A stretch of DNA of 41,653 nucleotides from Lachnospiraceae bacterium (GCA_024684215.1 JAIKXH010000023.1:1-41653), one strand, 5' to 3'; shown: positions 1 to 8,925, counted from the first letter of the stretch. Notes: generated by a model not told the origin, from the letters alone. Program-made: numbers and translations.

Positions 1-60
1 GATGTTGAAGTAAACGGAATTGCCGTAAGAGCCGGCAGTCATGAAAATACCGAAGAATAA
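1..60 (+). CDS. 3' end of an unidentified gene (partial)
   Basis: Frame 1 is open from the window edge to a TAA at 58-60 and gives 19 residues ending in HENTEE. A strong hairpin terminator follows 4 bases after the stop, which is what makes a real gene end likely. The fragment is too short to assign a family. It is convergent with mntP. Confidence 0.6.
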   Translation, partial: DVEVNGIAVRAGSHENTEE

Positions 61-64
61 AAAT

Positions 65-92
65 AAGCCCGGACGCGTATACGTCCGGGCTT
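65..92. terminator. bidirectional intrinsic terminator
   Basis: A perfect 11-bp stem (AAGCCCGGACG at 65-75 pairing with CGTCCGGGCTT at 82-92) encloses a 6-base loop. T-rich sequence follows on the plus side and A-rich sequence precedes it. It separates the convergent plus-strand gene end (stop at 60) from mntP (stop at 120) and can serve both. Confidence 0.85.
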
Positions 93-119
93 TAATATTA
101 TTGTTTTGATATTTTTGTT

Positions 120-764
120 TTACCCCAGTAATCCCTTTAACAATATTTCAATTCCTATTCCTATAAGGATTGCTCCGCCCAGAAATCCGGAATACTTTCC
201 AAGTCCGTTTCCTATCGTCTTTCCAAGCTTAAGTCCAAACATGCATATCACAAATGTCACTATTGCAATAAGTAAAGCGGAAAGCAGCGCCGCAACAGTA
301 TGATATTCGGAAAGTGTAAATCCAACCGAAAGTGCATCGATTGATGTTGCTATTCCCTGAACAATAAGAGTGTAAGCAGTAATTTTTCTGAATTTGAAAT
401 CGGTGACGGTCTCCTCTCTGAATGTAGGATTGTCCTCCGTAACAACTTTTTTAAGTTTAATCTCTTTTACAGTATCAATGATCATCTTACTGCCGATGTA
501 GATAAGAAGAACAAATCCAACCCAGGGTACTATAATCTTAAGTTCATCGAAAATGCCTACCAGAGTTCGTACAAGCACCCATCCTATAACAGGCATCGCA
601 AACTGAAAGCACGCATAACAGCCGGCAATGATACACATCCTTGCCGGCTTCATTTTAGATTCCCTTAACCCGTTGGCTATGGAGACCGAGAATGCATCCA
701 TTGCGAGACCGACTCCTAAAAGTAAACTGTTGAGTATGAGAATAATATTAATTTCCTTAAACAT
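120..764 (-). CDS. mntP: putative manganese efflux pump MntP
   Basis: The 214-aa polytopic membrane protein has about six hydrophobic segments and two related half-repeats, each with the family signature: MDAFSVSIANG near residues 22-32 and SIDALSVGFT near 141-150. The acidic residues in these repeats are those the MntP/YebN family uses for Mn(II) export across the cytoplasmic membrane. The length matches the family, where the usual size is about 185-215 aa. A charged cytoplasmic loop (about 100-125) separates the halves. The ATG lies 9 bases after the stop of the GH25 gene, with only a weak ribosome site, so co-transcription and translational coupling are likely. No yybP-ykoY Mn riboswitch is visible directly upstream because the space is taken by the preceding gene. 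Confidence 0.9.
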   Translation of the reverse strand: MFKEINIILILNSLLLGVGLAMDAFSVSIANGLRESKMKPARMCIIAGCYACFQFAMPVIGWVLVRTLVGIFDELKIIVPWVGFVLLIYIGSKMIIDTVKEIKLKKVVTEDNPTFREETVTDFKFRKITAYTLIVQGIATSIDALSVGFTLSEYHTVAALLSALLIAIVTFVICMFGLKLGKTIGNGLGKYSGFLGGAILIGIGIEILLKGLLG

Positions 765-773
765 ATGAGTAAA

Positions 774-1940
774 TCACCACAGCGGTTCTAGGCTGATATT
801 CATGTCAACACTACCGCCGATTCCGTTGACCTTTCCTGAATCCTTGTACTGCCAGATGTCGTATTTGTAAGGGAAATACAAAGAATCTGAATACCAAGCG
901 TACCATTTGGGTATCTCTTCGAGACGCTCATTCTCGATATACAAAGCTCCCATTTCGGTATTGAAATATAACATGGGTTTATATCCGGCCTCAGAAACTC
1001 TGTTGCAGAATGCAAGAATAACATCGGTGCGCTCCGTGGGTGAAAGTGCATCCATTCGGGGATTCTTGCCTGCAACGCGCTCCACATCCATTACGATGGG
1101 GACACCGGTCACATATCCGGAAAGCTTTTCTATAGCGGCATCGGCTTCCTCTATTGCCTCAGCCTCGGTTATTGCCTGGCTGAATACATAGGTTCCGACC
1201 TTTACGCCGGCCGCCAATGCTCCGCTTATATTTTTATCAATCATTGAGTCTTCAACAAGTCTTCCTGTGCCATAGCCTCTGTAGTGTGAGCGAAGAATAG
1301 CAAATTCCACTCCATCCGCCTTAACCTTGACCCAGTCAATGTTTCCCTGATACTCGGATACGTCGATCCCCTTGTGGGATGTAACATTTCCGGCTTCATC
1401 GGTATACTGAAGCTCTCCGGACTCAAGAACTTTTATTCTGTCCTGAACCAGATCGCTAAGCTTAAGAGACTTGTTTATCTCAATAAAATGATAAGCACCG
1501 TTACTTACAACAACAATATTGCCGGGATAGAGAAGCCTAAAGGTCTCTATAGATGAGTTGGTTGAAAGAAGAGTATTTTTGATATAATCAAGCAAATCGT
1601 TTCTTCCGATGGCATATCCCTGAGCCTTTGCCTGAACTCCCGCAGCTTCAACCTCATCCGCACGAAGCTTGTCAGACTTTTCATTTGCCTCGGAAATCAT
1701 CTCCTCGACTTCCGTTTTTGTATATTCGGGGATCTCGCCATTGGCATTTTCCTTAACAACAGCATATTTTCCCGAAAAATAAACAAGGCAAAGAGCTCCT
1801 ACAAAAAGTAAGAGTACAACCACAATACTGATGAGCAAAACCATAGCGGCAGCAGTCCCTTTTCCGGACTTCTTTCTGCCTGATCTGCGGCCCGTTTCTT
1901 CAGTTATATCATCTTCTAAATCGTAGTCCTGAATTTCCAT
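774..1940 (-). CDS. membrane-anchored GH25 muramidase-like protein
   Basis: The 388-aa protein begins with a charged cytoplasmic tail (1-30), then one transmembrane segment (about 31-55), a coiled or helical stalk region (about 60-180), and a C-terminal GH25 lysozyme domain from about 188. GH25 marks seen are GIDVSEYQG (191-199, with the catalytic-site Asp193), the MDVERV strand (284-289, with Asp285 and Glu287), DIWQY, and a VDMN near the end. GH25 enzymes cut the beta-1,4 bond between N-acetylmuramic acid and N-acetylglucosamine. The type II anchoring suggests local wall remodelling rather than a released lysin. It lies 21 bases downstream of the TPR gene and directly precedes mntP. Family assignment is firm; cellular role is inferred. 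Confidence 0.88.
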   Translation of the reverse strand: MEIQDYDLEDDITEETGRRSGRKKSGKGTAAAMVLLISIVVVLLLFVGALCLVYFSGKYAVVKENANGEIPEYTKTEVEEMISEANEKSDKLRADEVEAAGVQAKAQGYAIGRNDLLDYIKNTLLSTNSSIETFRLLYPGNIVVVSNGAYHFIEINKSLKLSDLVQDRIKVLESGELQYTDEAGNVTSHKGIDVSEYQGNIDWVKVKADGVEFAILRSHYRGYGTGRLVEDSMIDKNISGALAAGVKVGTYVFSQAITEAEAIEEADAAIEKLSGYVTGVPIVMDVERVAGKNPRMDALSPTERTDVILAFCNRVSEAGYKPMLYFNTEMGALYIENERLEEIPKWYAWYSDSLYFPYKYDIWQYKDSGKVNGIGGSVDMNISLEPLW

Positions 1941-1961
1941 AAAACCCTCTTTATTCGCCTA

Positions 1962-3368
1962 TCAGTCTGCGGTTATTTCAGCGATATACTGCTCGCTTCG
2001 CCTTGCTCTCTCCGTATCGGGGAAAGTAAGTATCACCTGTTCGTAAATTGAACGCGCTTCATCGAAATTACCCATAAGTCTGTATGCATTGCCAAGTGTA
2101 AACAACGCATCGGCATTTGTCTTGTCATAATATGAGGCCTTAGTCAGCTTATCTATTGCCGTCTCATAGTTTTCGGCATGATAAGCCGCCATACCTTCGT
2201 CGTAATAATTGCCGGCTACAGACGGTCCTATAGCGGCAAGGATAGCCTGATAGAGCTGCTGATATTCCGCTGACATTGTAGACTCATCAACGTTTTCGCG
2301 AAGTTCATCGAGCGCCGCCGCAGTTTTATCATTGTCCTTTTCTACAATGTATTCCCCGGCAACCTTCATAAGAGCATCATACTCACTGATAGTTCCGCCG
2401 GTACCGGTATAACCCTCTATAACATTTTCAAGGGTTGTCTTTTCCTTTGTAAGTGAATCTATCTTGTTCTCGAGATCCTGAATCGTAGAATTTTTGGTAT
2501 CTATCTGGCTTCCGATCTCTTTAATACTTGCCTGGGCTTCATCGTTAACCTGAGCAACTCTGGCCGGTACCACCAAAAAGTATACCGCAGCAGCTCCCAG
2601 CACGAGTCCTATAAGAATATTTACAAGCGTTCCTATTCCGGTATTTTTAGGTTCTTTAACATTGGCGGGCTGTATAATAAGCTCGTCATCACGCTTAAAT
2701 CTTATAACATCTCCGGAATTTTTGTGTGAGGTTTTTTTCTCGCCCTCTTCGGGTTCGAGCATCTTCTCGATCTCTAATTGATAGCGCTGTGCCACGGTGT
2801 TGCCTTTGTCGATTTTAAGGCATGAACGCACCTCGTTTTCAGCTCTCTCCCAATCCTCATTTTCCATATAAAGAAGCGCAAGCAAAAGATGTGCCTTTGA
2901 AAACTGTCTGTTTTTGGAAAGGGCACCCTTTATCTGTATGCTTGCAAGGTCTTTGCTGCCCTGCAGGCAATAATTGTACGCTATATTGTATTTTTCTACA
3001 GCAGTTGCCATCTCGGTAAATCTTGCATTTGATGACTGAAGAAGCTTTATATATTCGTTTGCAACATTCTTTTCAGAACGTTTTGACTGACTGATAAGCC
3101 ACTCGGAAAGTGCCACGCCCACTTCACCCATCTCAAAATAAACAAGTCCGAGAAGGTTTCTTGCATCTATATTATTTTTATCAAATTTCAGACTCTGCCT
3201 TAAAGAGACTACAGCCCCTGAAAGGTCTCTGACCTTAGCCTTTTCGAGTCCCTCGTTGTAAAACCTGTTCGAAGTATAAATAATCTTTTTATACATTCTT
3301 ACGTCAGCGCCGCAGGAGGTACAGAAATCATACTCCGAAAGAAGGTTCCCGCAATTATAACAAAACAT
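1962..3368 (-). CDS. zinc-ribbon and TPR membrane protein
   Basis: The 468-aa protein starts with a zinc ribbon (Cys3, Cys6, Cys16, Cys19). TPR-like helical repeats follow (about 33-200), then a polar linker, one transmembrane helix (about 246-268), a predicted coiled coil (about 275-320), and a second TPR block at the C-terminus (about 385-465, with GNYYDEGMAAYHAENYETA and FTLGNAYRLMGNFDEA). The TPR arrays on both sides of the membrane suggest a scaffold, but no specific partner can be named. An SD-like GAGG precedes the ATG by a few bases. It sits 11 bases after a 54-codon gene that itself overlaps folC, so it is probably in a folC-small gene-TPR-GH25-mntP operon. Confidence 0.8.
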   Translation of the reverse strand: MFCYNCGNLLSEYDFCTSCGADVRMYKKIIYTSNRFYNEGLEKAKVRDLSGAVVSLRQSLKFDKNNIDARNLLGLVYFEMGEVGVALSEWLISQSKRSEKNVANEYIKLLQSSNARFTEMATAVEKYNIAYNYCLQGSKDLASIQIKGALSKNRQFSKAHLLLALLYMENEDWERAENEVRSCLKIDKGNTVAQRYQLEIEKMLEPEEGEKKTSHKNSGDVIRFKRDDELIIQPANVKEPKNTGIGTLVNILIGLVLGAAAVYFLVVPARVAQVNDEAQASIKEIGSQIDTKNSTIQDLENKIDSLTKEKTTLENVIEGYTGTGGTISEYDALMKVAGEYIVEKDNDKTAAALDELRENVDESTMSAEYQQLYQAILAAIGPSVAGNYYDEGMAAYHAENYETAIDKLTKASYYDKTNADALFTLGNAYRLMGNFDEARSIYEQVILTFPDTERARRSEQYIAEITAD

Positions 3369-3379
3369 ATCGGATCCTC

Positions 3380-3544
3380 TTACTGATACTGTGAACTCTC
3401 TGTTTGCTGTTGTTCGGTTTCTTTCATCATTCCCACAAGCATATCAGCCGCATCGGTCAGATCCATAGAGTAAACGGTATCCTCAAGGGAGCCGACTTCT
3501 ATACTGGGATGGAAATTTTTAAGTTCTTCCTCAAAATTAATCAT
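3380..3544 (-). CDS. small acidic protein, 54 aa, overlapping folC
   Basis: An ATG at 3544-3542 opens a 54-codon frame beginning MINFEEELKNF and ending SSQYQ, with TAA at 3382-3380. It overlaps the last 8 bases of folC (stop at 3537-3539). GGAAG sits 8-10 bases upstream of the ATG, and the next gene starts 11 bases after its stop. This is tight operon packing with a good ribosome site. The product is acidic, with a Gln/Ser-rich tail and no signal peptide or membrane segment. I do not recognise a family. The packing and lack of any other explanation for the 168-bp gap support a real gene. Confidence 0.7.
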   Translation of the reverse strand: MINFEEELKNFHPSIEVGSLEDTVYSMDLTDAADMLVGMMKETEQQQTESSQYQ

Positions 3545-4898
3545 GTCTGTTCACTTCCGGTTTAATAAATGGCAGAATGCTTTTAATCTCTCCGACTAAA
3601 TAAAGACTGCCGGCTATATACAGACGAAAAGTGTCCTCTGCCGAGTTTGAATATTTTTCAAAAAGCATGGTTTCAAGTGCTTGCTTCGCGCTATTTGCAG
3701 CTCTAACATTTAACGCTCCGGCTTTTACAAAACCATCCGCTATACTGCCCGCATCCGCACTCCTGTAGGAATTTATCGGAGCGATCGTAATGCTTTCAAA
3801 AAGCTTTGAATCGGATAACTCCCTGATCATTTCGGTGTAATCCTTATCCGATACCACTCCGAATATCAGTCGTCTTTTTCGTGAGATTCCGTCATCCGCA
3901 ACGGTTTTTATAAAAGCCTCTATTCCATCGGGATTATGAGCTCCGTCCACAAAAACATCCGGAAGAATCTCCTCCATTCGGCCGGCCCAGTGACATTTAT
4001 AAAGTCCATCACAAAGGCACTGCTCGGACACTCTTTCGGAAAGCCCAACCGCCTCTATGGTTTTAACGGCCAAAGAAGCATTCTGCACTTGATATTCCGC
4101 TATTGTATCTAAACATAGAGATACATATTTATAATATCCGTCCATAAGCGAAAAAGCAACTTTTTCGGGCAATTTTTGTAAAAGTTTAACATTTTTCTCA
4201 TTAACAGGTATAAGTCTCCCGGCTCCGATACGTTTGGCCTCGCTTGCTATCGCATTTGAGCTTTCCTCTTCGGCATCAAGATATACGACCGGTTTCCCTT
4301 CTTTTATTATACCTGCTTTTTGCACCGCAATAAGTGCCTTTGTATCTCCCAAATACTCCGTATGGTCCAAACCTATTTTTGTGATAACCGCGACTTCCTT
4401 TGTGACCACACTGTTGGTGGCATCTAAAAGCCCGCCCAGTCCGGTCTCCAAAATGCACCATTCTATCCCGGCATTTTTAAAGATTATCATTGCCATAAAA
4501 AACAAGTACTCAAAAAATGTGGGATGATATGCATTCTCGCCCCCGGCTATAGCCTCATGATCTATACGGTTATATATATCCATGAAAGCTGAATAAAACT
4601 CATCATGTGAGATATCTTTACCGTCAATCTTAATTCTCTCGCAAATATCCACAAGATGTGGCGAGGTGAAAAGCCCGGTCTTGATTCCGGCCGTGCGAAG
4701 GACGCTGTCCAAATATGCGCAAGTAGATCCTTTGCCGTTGGTGCCTGCCACATGTATGATTTTAAAGGACAGATCGGGGTTCCCGATTTCCTTTAAGAAT
4801 TCTCTTGTTTCTTTAATCGAATGTTTAGAGGTAAAGCGGGGCATATCATAAAGATACTGCTCCGCCTCCCCGAAACACGTTATGTTTTTACAAACCAT
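3537..4898 (-). CDS. folC: folylpolyglutamate / dihydrofolate synthase FolC
   Basis: The 453-aa protein is a Mur-ligase superfamily member that joins glutamate to dihydropteroate and/or extends the polyglutamate tail of folates in the cytoplasm. Visible marks are the ATP loop AGTNGKGST (about 51-59), FTSPHLVDICERI, the Mur-ligase central strand LETGLGG, TKIGLDH, and the C-terminal VDGAHNPDG. Length is typical. The start at 4898 has AAGG about 9 bases upstream. It is 51 bases downstream of valS, a common valS-folC neighbourhood in Firmicutes, so it probably falls under the valS T-box as well. Its 3' end overlaps the small gene at 3380-3544. Confidence 0.95.
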   Translation of the reverse strand: MVCKNITCFGEAEQYLYDMPRFTSKHSIKETREFLKEIGNPDLSFKIIHVAGTNGKGSTCAYLDSVLRTAGIKTGLFTSPHLVDICERIKIDGKDISHDEFYSAFMDIYNRIDHEAIAGGENAYHPTFFEYLFFMAMIIFKNAGIEWCILETGLGGLLDATNSVVTKEVAVITKIGLDHTEYLGDTKALIAVQKAGIIKEGKPVVYLDAEEESSNAIASEAKRIGAGRLIPVNEKNVKLLQKLPEKVAFSLMDGYYKYVSLCLDTIAEYQVQNASLAVKTIEAVGLSERVSEQCLCDGLYKCHWAGRMEEILPDVFVDGAHNPDGIEAFIKTVADDGISRKRRLIFGVVSDKDYTEMIRELSDSKLFESITIAPINSYRSADAGSIADGFVKAGALNVRAANSAKQALETMLFEKYSNSAEDTFRLYIAGSLYLVGEIKSILPFIKPEVNRHD

Positions 4899-4949
4899 GA
4901 TTTTGCCTTAATTTATATGCTTTTTATTTGTTAAAAGCTTATGCAAAAC

Positions 4950-7628
4950 TTACAGGGAAGCAAGACGCTCCGTAACCTGCTCAAGCATCTGAGTGTACTT
5001 TTCAAGCTTTGCTTTCTCCTCAGCTACCTTTTCCGCGGGAGCCTTTGAGATAAATCTCTCATTGGAGAGCATACCGTTTGAACGCTTGATCTCACCCTCA
5101 AGACGGGCCTTTTCTTTTGCAAGACGCTCCTTCTCCTTTTCGATATCGACAAGTTCTGCAAAAGGAATGTATAAGGTAGCTCCGGGGATCACGATTGAAA
5201 CGGCATCGTCCGCAATTCCTTTCTTATCCTTTTGAGTATTTACTTCGTTTGAATATGCAAGCGTTGCAAAGAAGAGCTTACCTTCCTCGAATGTACGGAT
5301 AACATCGTCGTCCTCGCTTACAACAAAAACTGCTGCCTTGCGGCTGGGCGGAACATTCATCTCTGTGCGGATGTTTCTTACGCCACGTACCGCCTCCTTT
5401 ATAAGCTCGATGTCGTGCTCTTCTTTCGCAAAGTTTCTCTCATCGCTGTACACAGGCCATGAGCTGATCATAATGGACTCTTCCTCATCCTGGATATTGC
5501 AGAAAATCTCCTCTGTGATGAAAGGCATATAAGGATGAAGGAGTTTAAGTGCATCTATAAGAACGGTCTTTAAGGTCCAAAGAGCGGCGTTCTGGCTGGC
5601 GGTATCGTCCGTGGTGTAAAGGCGGGGCTTAACCATCTCGATATACCAGTCGCAGAATTCATCCCAGATAAAGTCATATACTTTCTGTACAGCAATTCCG
5701 AGTTCGAAATTGTCCATGTTCTCGGTGACATCCTTAACCAAAGTATTGAGCTTTGAAAGGATCCACTTATCTACGGGAGCAAGTTCTCCTGCAGCGGGTT
5801 CATGAACGCTAAGTCCTGACTTTTCAGCTGCCTGATCGATATTCATCATGATAAATCTGGTAGCGTTCCAAACCTTGTTTGCAAAGTTGCGGCTGTTCTC
5901 AACTCTCTCATAATAGAAACGCATATCGTTTCCGGGAGCGTTACCGGTAATAAGAGTAAGTCTGAGCGCATCTGCTCCGTATTTGTCAATGATTTCAAGA
6001 GGATCGATTCCGTTTCCGAGGGATTTACTCATTTTTCTTCCCTGACTGTCACGTACAAGTCCATGGAATAAAACAGTCTTAAAGGGTTTTTCACCCATCT
6101 GCTCATAGCCTGAGAAAATCATTCTGATTACCCAGAAAAAGATTATATCGTATCCGGTAACAAGTACATCTGTAGGATAGAAATACTTAAGGTCCTCAGT
6201 CTGATCGGGCCATCCCAAAGTCTCAAAAGGCCAAAGAGCCGATGAAAACCAGGTATCAAGTGTATCGGGATCCTGTTCAAAATGCTTTCCGCCACACTTA
6301 GGGCATACGGTGGGCGCTTCCTTTGCAACAACGGTTTCTCCGCAGTCCTGACAATAATAAGCAGGGATTCTGTGGCCCCACCAGAGCTGACGGCTGATAC
6401 ACCAGTCGCGGATATTGTCGGTCCAGTTGAAGTAGTTTTTCTCCATGCGCTCGGGAATAAGACGAATCTCCCCGTTTTTAACAGCCTCGCGTGCGGGCTT
6501 GATAAGCTCGCTCATCTTGACAAACCACTGTTCTTTTACAAGCGGCTCAATGGTAGTCTTGCAGCGATCGTGTGTACCAACGTTATGTACATGCTCCTCG
6601 ATTTTTACAAGAAGTCCCGCCTCATCAAGTTCCTTGACAATGGCATCTCTTGCCGCATAGCGGTCCATACCCTCGAACTTTCCGCCGTTTTTATTGATTG
6701 TGGCATCGTCGTTCATAACATTGATGATAGGAAGGTTGTGGCGCTTTCCTACCTCAAAGTCGTTGGGGTCATGGGCAGGTGTGATCTTAACTACACCGGT
6801 ACCAAACTCTCTGTCTACATAGGTATCTTCTACGATAGGGATAATGCGGTTCATAATGGGGAGCATTACCCTGCGTCCGTGAAGATGTGTATATCTCTCA
6901 TCGTCGGGATGAATAGCTACAGCGGTATCGCCGAGCATAGTCTCGGGACGGGTAGTTGCAAAGGTAAGGAACTCAGTCTTTGAAGCCTCTCCGGTAGCCT
7001 CATCGATAAGAGGGTACTTGATATGCCAAAAATGGCCGGTCTGCTCCTCGTACTCAACTTCAGCATCGGAAATGGAAGTATTACAAACAGGGCACCAGTT
7101 GATGATTCTGGAACCCTTGTAGATATAGCCTTTTTCATGCATCTTCACGAACACTTCGGTAACTGCCTTGTTGCAGCCCTCGTCCATAGTAAAGCGCTCT
7201 CTGTCCCAGTCACAGGATGAACCCATCTTTTTAAGCTGGGAAACGATTCTTCCGCCATATTCCTTTTTCCAATCCCATGCTCTCTCAAGGAACTTCTCTC
7301 TTCCAAGATCAGTCTTGTCGATTCCCTCTTTCTTTAAGGTCTCGATGATCTTTACCTCGGTAGCGATGGAAGCATGGTCGGTTCCGGGCTGCCAGAGGGC
7401 ATTATATCCCTGCATACGCTTCCAGCGGATAAGGATATCCTGCATAGTGTTATCAAGGGCATGTCCCATATGGAGCTGTCCTGTAATATTCGGCGGGGGA
7501 ATCACGATCGTAAAAGGTGTCTTTGAGTGATCAACCTCCGCATGAAAATATTTTTTGTCGAGCCATTTTTGGTAAATTCTGTCCTCTATGCCGCTGGGGT
7601 CATAGGTTTTAGCGAGTTCCTTTGCCAT
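4950..7628 (-). CDS. valS: valyl-tRNA synthetase
   Basis: The 892-aa class I synthetase charges tRNA-Val. The HIGH-type motif is HMGH (residues 53-56, in PPPNITGQLHMGHAL), and the KMSKS motif is GRKMSKSLGNG. A CP1 editing insertion lies between them. The anticodon-binding domain and a C-terminal tRNA-binding coiled coil rich in Lys and Glu (last ~65 residues) complete the normal ValRS layout. A longer frame runs to 7679, but the start is placed at the ATG 7628-7626: the family N-terminus MAKELAKTYDP begins there and AAAGGAAAG lies at the right distance upstream. The upstream 17 codons belong to the leader. Expression is controlled by the T-box leader at 7681-8046. Confidence 0.97.
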   Translation of the reverse strand: MAKELAKTYDPSGIEDRIYQKWLDKKYFHAEVDHSKTPFTIVIPPPNITGQLHMGHALDNTMQDILIRWKRMQGYNALWQPGTDHASIATEVKIIETLKKEGIDKTDLGREKFLERAWDWKKEYGGRIVSQLKKMGSSCDWDRERFTMDEGCNKAVTEVFVKMHEKGYIYKGSRIINWCPVCNTSISDAEVEYEEQTGHFWHIKYPLIDEATGEASKTEFLTFATTRPETMLGDTAVAIHPDDERYTHLHGRRVMLPIMNRIIPIVEDTYVDREFGTGVVKITPAHDPNDFEVGKRHNLPIINVMNDDATINKNGGKFEGMDRYAARDAIVKELDEAGLLVKIEEHVHNVGTHDRCKTTIEPLVKEQWFVKMSELIKPAREAVKNGEIRLIPERMEKNYFNWTDNIRDWCISRQLWWGHRIPAYYCQDCGETVVAKEAPTVCPKCGGKHFEQDPDTLDTWFSSALWPFETLGWPDQTEDLKYFYPTDVLVTGYDIIFFWVIRMIFSGYEQMGEKPFKTVLFHGLVRDSQGRKMSKSLGNGIDPLEIIDKYGADALRLTLITGNAPGNDMRFYYERVENSRNFANKVWNATRFIMMNIDQAAEKSGLSVHEPAAGELAPVDKWILSKLNTLVKDVTENMDNFELGIAVQKVYDFIWDEFCDWYIEMVKPRLYTTDDTASQNAALWTLKTVLIDALKLLHPYMPFITEEIFCNIQDEEESIMISSWPVYSDERNFAKEEHDIELIKEAVRGVRNIRTEMNVPPSRKAAVFVVSEDDDVIRTFEEGKLFFATLAYSNEVNTQKDKKGIADDAVSIVIPGATLYIPFAELVDIEKEKERLAKEKARLEGEIKRSNGMLSNERFISKAPAEKVAEEKAKLEKYTQMLEQVTERLASL

Positions 7629-7680
7629 AATCTTTCCTTTCTTTGCATACATTGCTTTAAAAATTACCGAGCAATTCATC

Positions 7681-8046
7681 TAAAATAAAAAGCCCTTCAC
7701 ATTCCGTAGGGAATGCAAAGGGCGTTGTATACGCGGTACCACCTTTGTTCACAGAAAAGCAATCGGCTAATATCTATAATAATAGACCGAAAACTGTCTG
7801 CCTCATTACACCGTTTCGTGGATGGACGGGAGAGCTAATCAGTACGAGTTCATTGAATAACGCGTGTTTTTTTCGGTATAAATACAGCTTGTTACACTTT
7901 TTTACTATGTCGTACTCTTTTTTACTCTCCGGCTCGGAAGCTACCTTCTGTAATCCTGCGGGAGGAAGCTCTCAGCATATTTTGCTTCCATCTCTGTCGG
8001 GCGGTATTTACATACTCCTCTTCTTCATCGCCTTGTTTATCGGGTT
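7681..8046 (-). ncRNA. T-box riboswitch leader of valS
   Basis: On the minus strand the leader has the conserved T-box sequence AGGTGGTACCGCG (within 7732-7746), whose TGGT bulge can pair with the ACCA end of uncharged tRNA-Val. A Rho-independent terminator follows it immediately. Stem I features are an AGAGA element, a GGAAGC...GCTGAGAGCTTCC distal hairpin, and a proximal GAAGGTAGCTTCCGAGCC segment in which GTA (7944-7942), a valine codon, is placed as the specifier. Transcript start is estimated about 7 bases after the -10 at 8053-8058. The mechanism known for T-boxes is transcription antitermination by uncharged tRNA. The specifier is my reading of the alignment; the rest is direct. Confidence 0.93.
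7692..7723 (-). terminator. T-box regulated terminator hairpin
   Basis: A 14-bp stem with a two-base internal mismatch (7692-7705 with 7710-7723, loop GTAG) is followed on the minus strand by a TTTTTATTTTA tract ending at 7681. It lies directly after the T-box sequence and is mutually exclusive with the antiterminator. Confidence 0.88.
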
Positions 8047-8052
8047 ATGCAT

Positions 8053-8081
8053 ATATTAGGCGAAGTAAAGGGATTTGTCAA
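8053..8081 (-). promoter_or_regulatory. sigma-A promoter of valS
   Basis: On the minus strand a perfect -35 TTGACA (8081-8076) is followed by a 17-bp spacer and -10 TAATAT (8058-8053). This is close to the housekeeping consensus and is the only strong promoter between valS and the divergent regulator gene. Confidence 0.85.
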
Positions 8082-8134
8082 GAATCACCCTGCATAACTT
8101 TTATAGAATTTTCATCTTCACTTTTAAGTAGTTA

Positions 8135-8143
8135 TGTTATAAT
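8135..8143 (+). promoter_or_regulatory. extended -10 promoter of the LytTR regulator gene
   Basis: TGTTATAAT is a perfect extended -10 (TGn plus TATAAT at 8138-8143). No good -35 is visible at 16-18 bp upstream (best CTTCAC). The resulting leader to the ATG at 8203 would be about 50 bases. Confidence 0.6.
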
Positions 8144-8202
8144 TTTGGGGTAAGTCTAAACTTAATTTCGGGGGAATAGTTTTAAGCCACGGGGTGTGTT
8201 TT

Positions 8203-8925
8203 ATGCATATTGCAATTTGTGATGACAATATAGCCGAGCGAAAGCAGTCGGAAAGACTTTTAAAACGTGAGGCGGATAAGCTTATTTCTTCCGGAGAACC
8301 CATGTATATAGACTCTTACGGAAATGCCGAAGCGCTTTTAAGAACGCCGATGCAGTATGATGCTTTTATAATAGATATCAGAAACACAGAAGGTTTAAAC
8401 AGTGCCATGGTGTTATCTTCCCTTCGCAAAAAGGGCGTTACCTCGCCGATTTGCGTTATATACCCCAGAGAGGACAAAAACTTTTTTGATAAAAGCGATA
8501 CTGTTTATCCGCCTGAAACCTTATTTCTGGGAAAGCCTTTAAGGCCGGAAGAGCTTCATGAGTCCATACTGAAATTCAAACGCATATCGCTTGATACCGT
8601 ACCAAGCATCGAGCTTAGGGGCGAATATGAAACCAATTATGTATCGGAGAGCGAAATAATATTTGCCCGCACCGAGGGGCCAAAGGCAAGAGTTACTCTG
8701 GCAGATGGAAGAGAGCTTATCATCAACAGTGACGCATACACGCTTTTTGAAGAGATCACCAAAGAGCACAATATGTTTGTCATGCCCACGATAAATATCC
8801 TGATAAATATAGATTACATAGACCATATCCGTTTAGGCAGGATTCATCTTACAAACGGCAAGAGTTTCAGGTGTGACAGAAGTGTTTTAAGGTACATAAA
8901 CGCATATAAAAAAGGCGAGCTGTAA
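8203..8925 (+). CDS. orphan LytTR-family response regulator
   Basis: The 240-aa protein has a receiver-like domain (about 1-120) and a LytTR DNA-binding domain (about 135-238). Receiver residues kept are the acidic pair Asp7-Asp8 (CDD), the putative phospho-acceptor Asp58 (AFIIDIRN) and Lys111 (LFLGKPL). The loop after Asp58 is unusual: TEGLNSAMV replaces the common M-x-G-I-E type. LytTR proteins bind direct repeats at promoters, often of virulence or quorum genes. The ATG at 8203 is chosen over an in-frame GTG at 8194 because GGGG at 8191-8194 is then a proper ribosome site. No histidine kinase or peptide gene is adjacent, so input is unknown. Confidence 0.85.
   Translation: MHIAICDDNIAERKQSERLLKREADKLISSGEPMYIDSYGNAEALLRTPMQYDAFIIDIRNTEGLNSAMVLSSLRKKGVTSPICVIYPREDKNFFDKSDTVYPPETLFLGKPLRPEELHESILKFKRISLDTVPSIELRGEYETNYVSESEIIFARTEGPKARVTLADGRELIINSDAYTLFEEITKEHNMFVMPTINILINIDYIDHIRLGRIHLTNGKSFRCDRSVLRYINAYKKGEL

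Noticed and set aside
6282..6983. 233-codon open frame on the plus strand
   Set aside because: It lies fully antisense inside valS, whose protein is unambiguous, has no ribosome site, and gives no recognisable domain.
7745..8059. 104-codon plus-strand frame in the valS leader
   Set aside because: It is the antisense of the T-box RNA; the conserved RNA elements explain the sequence.
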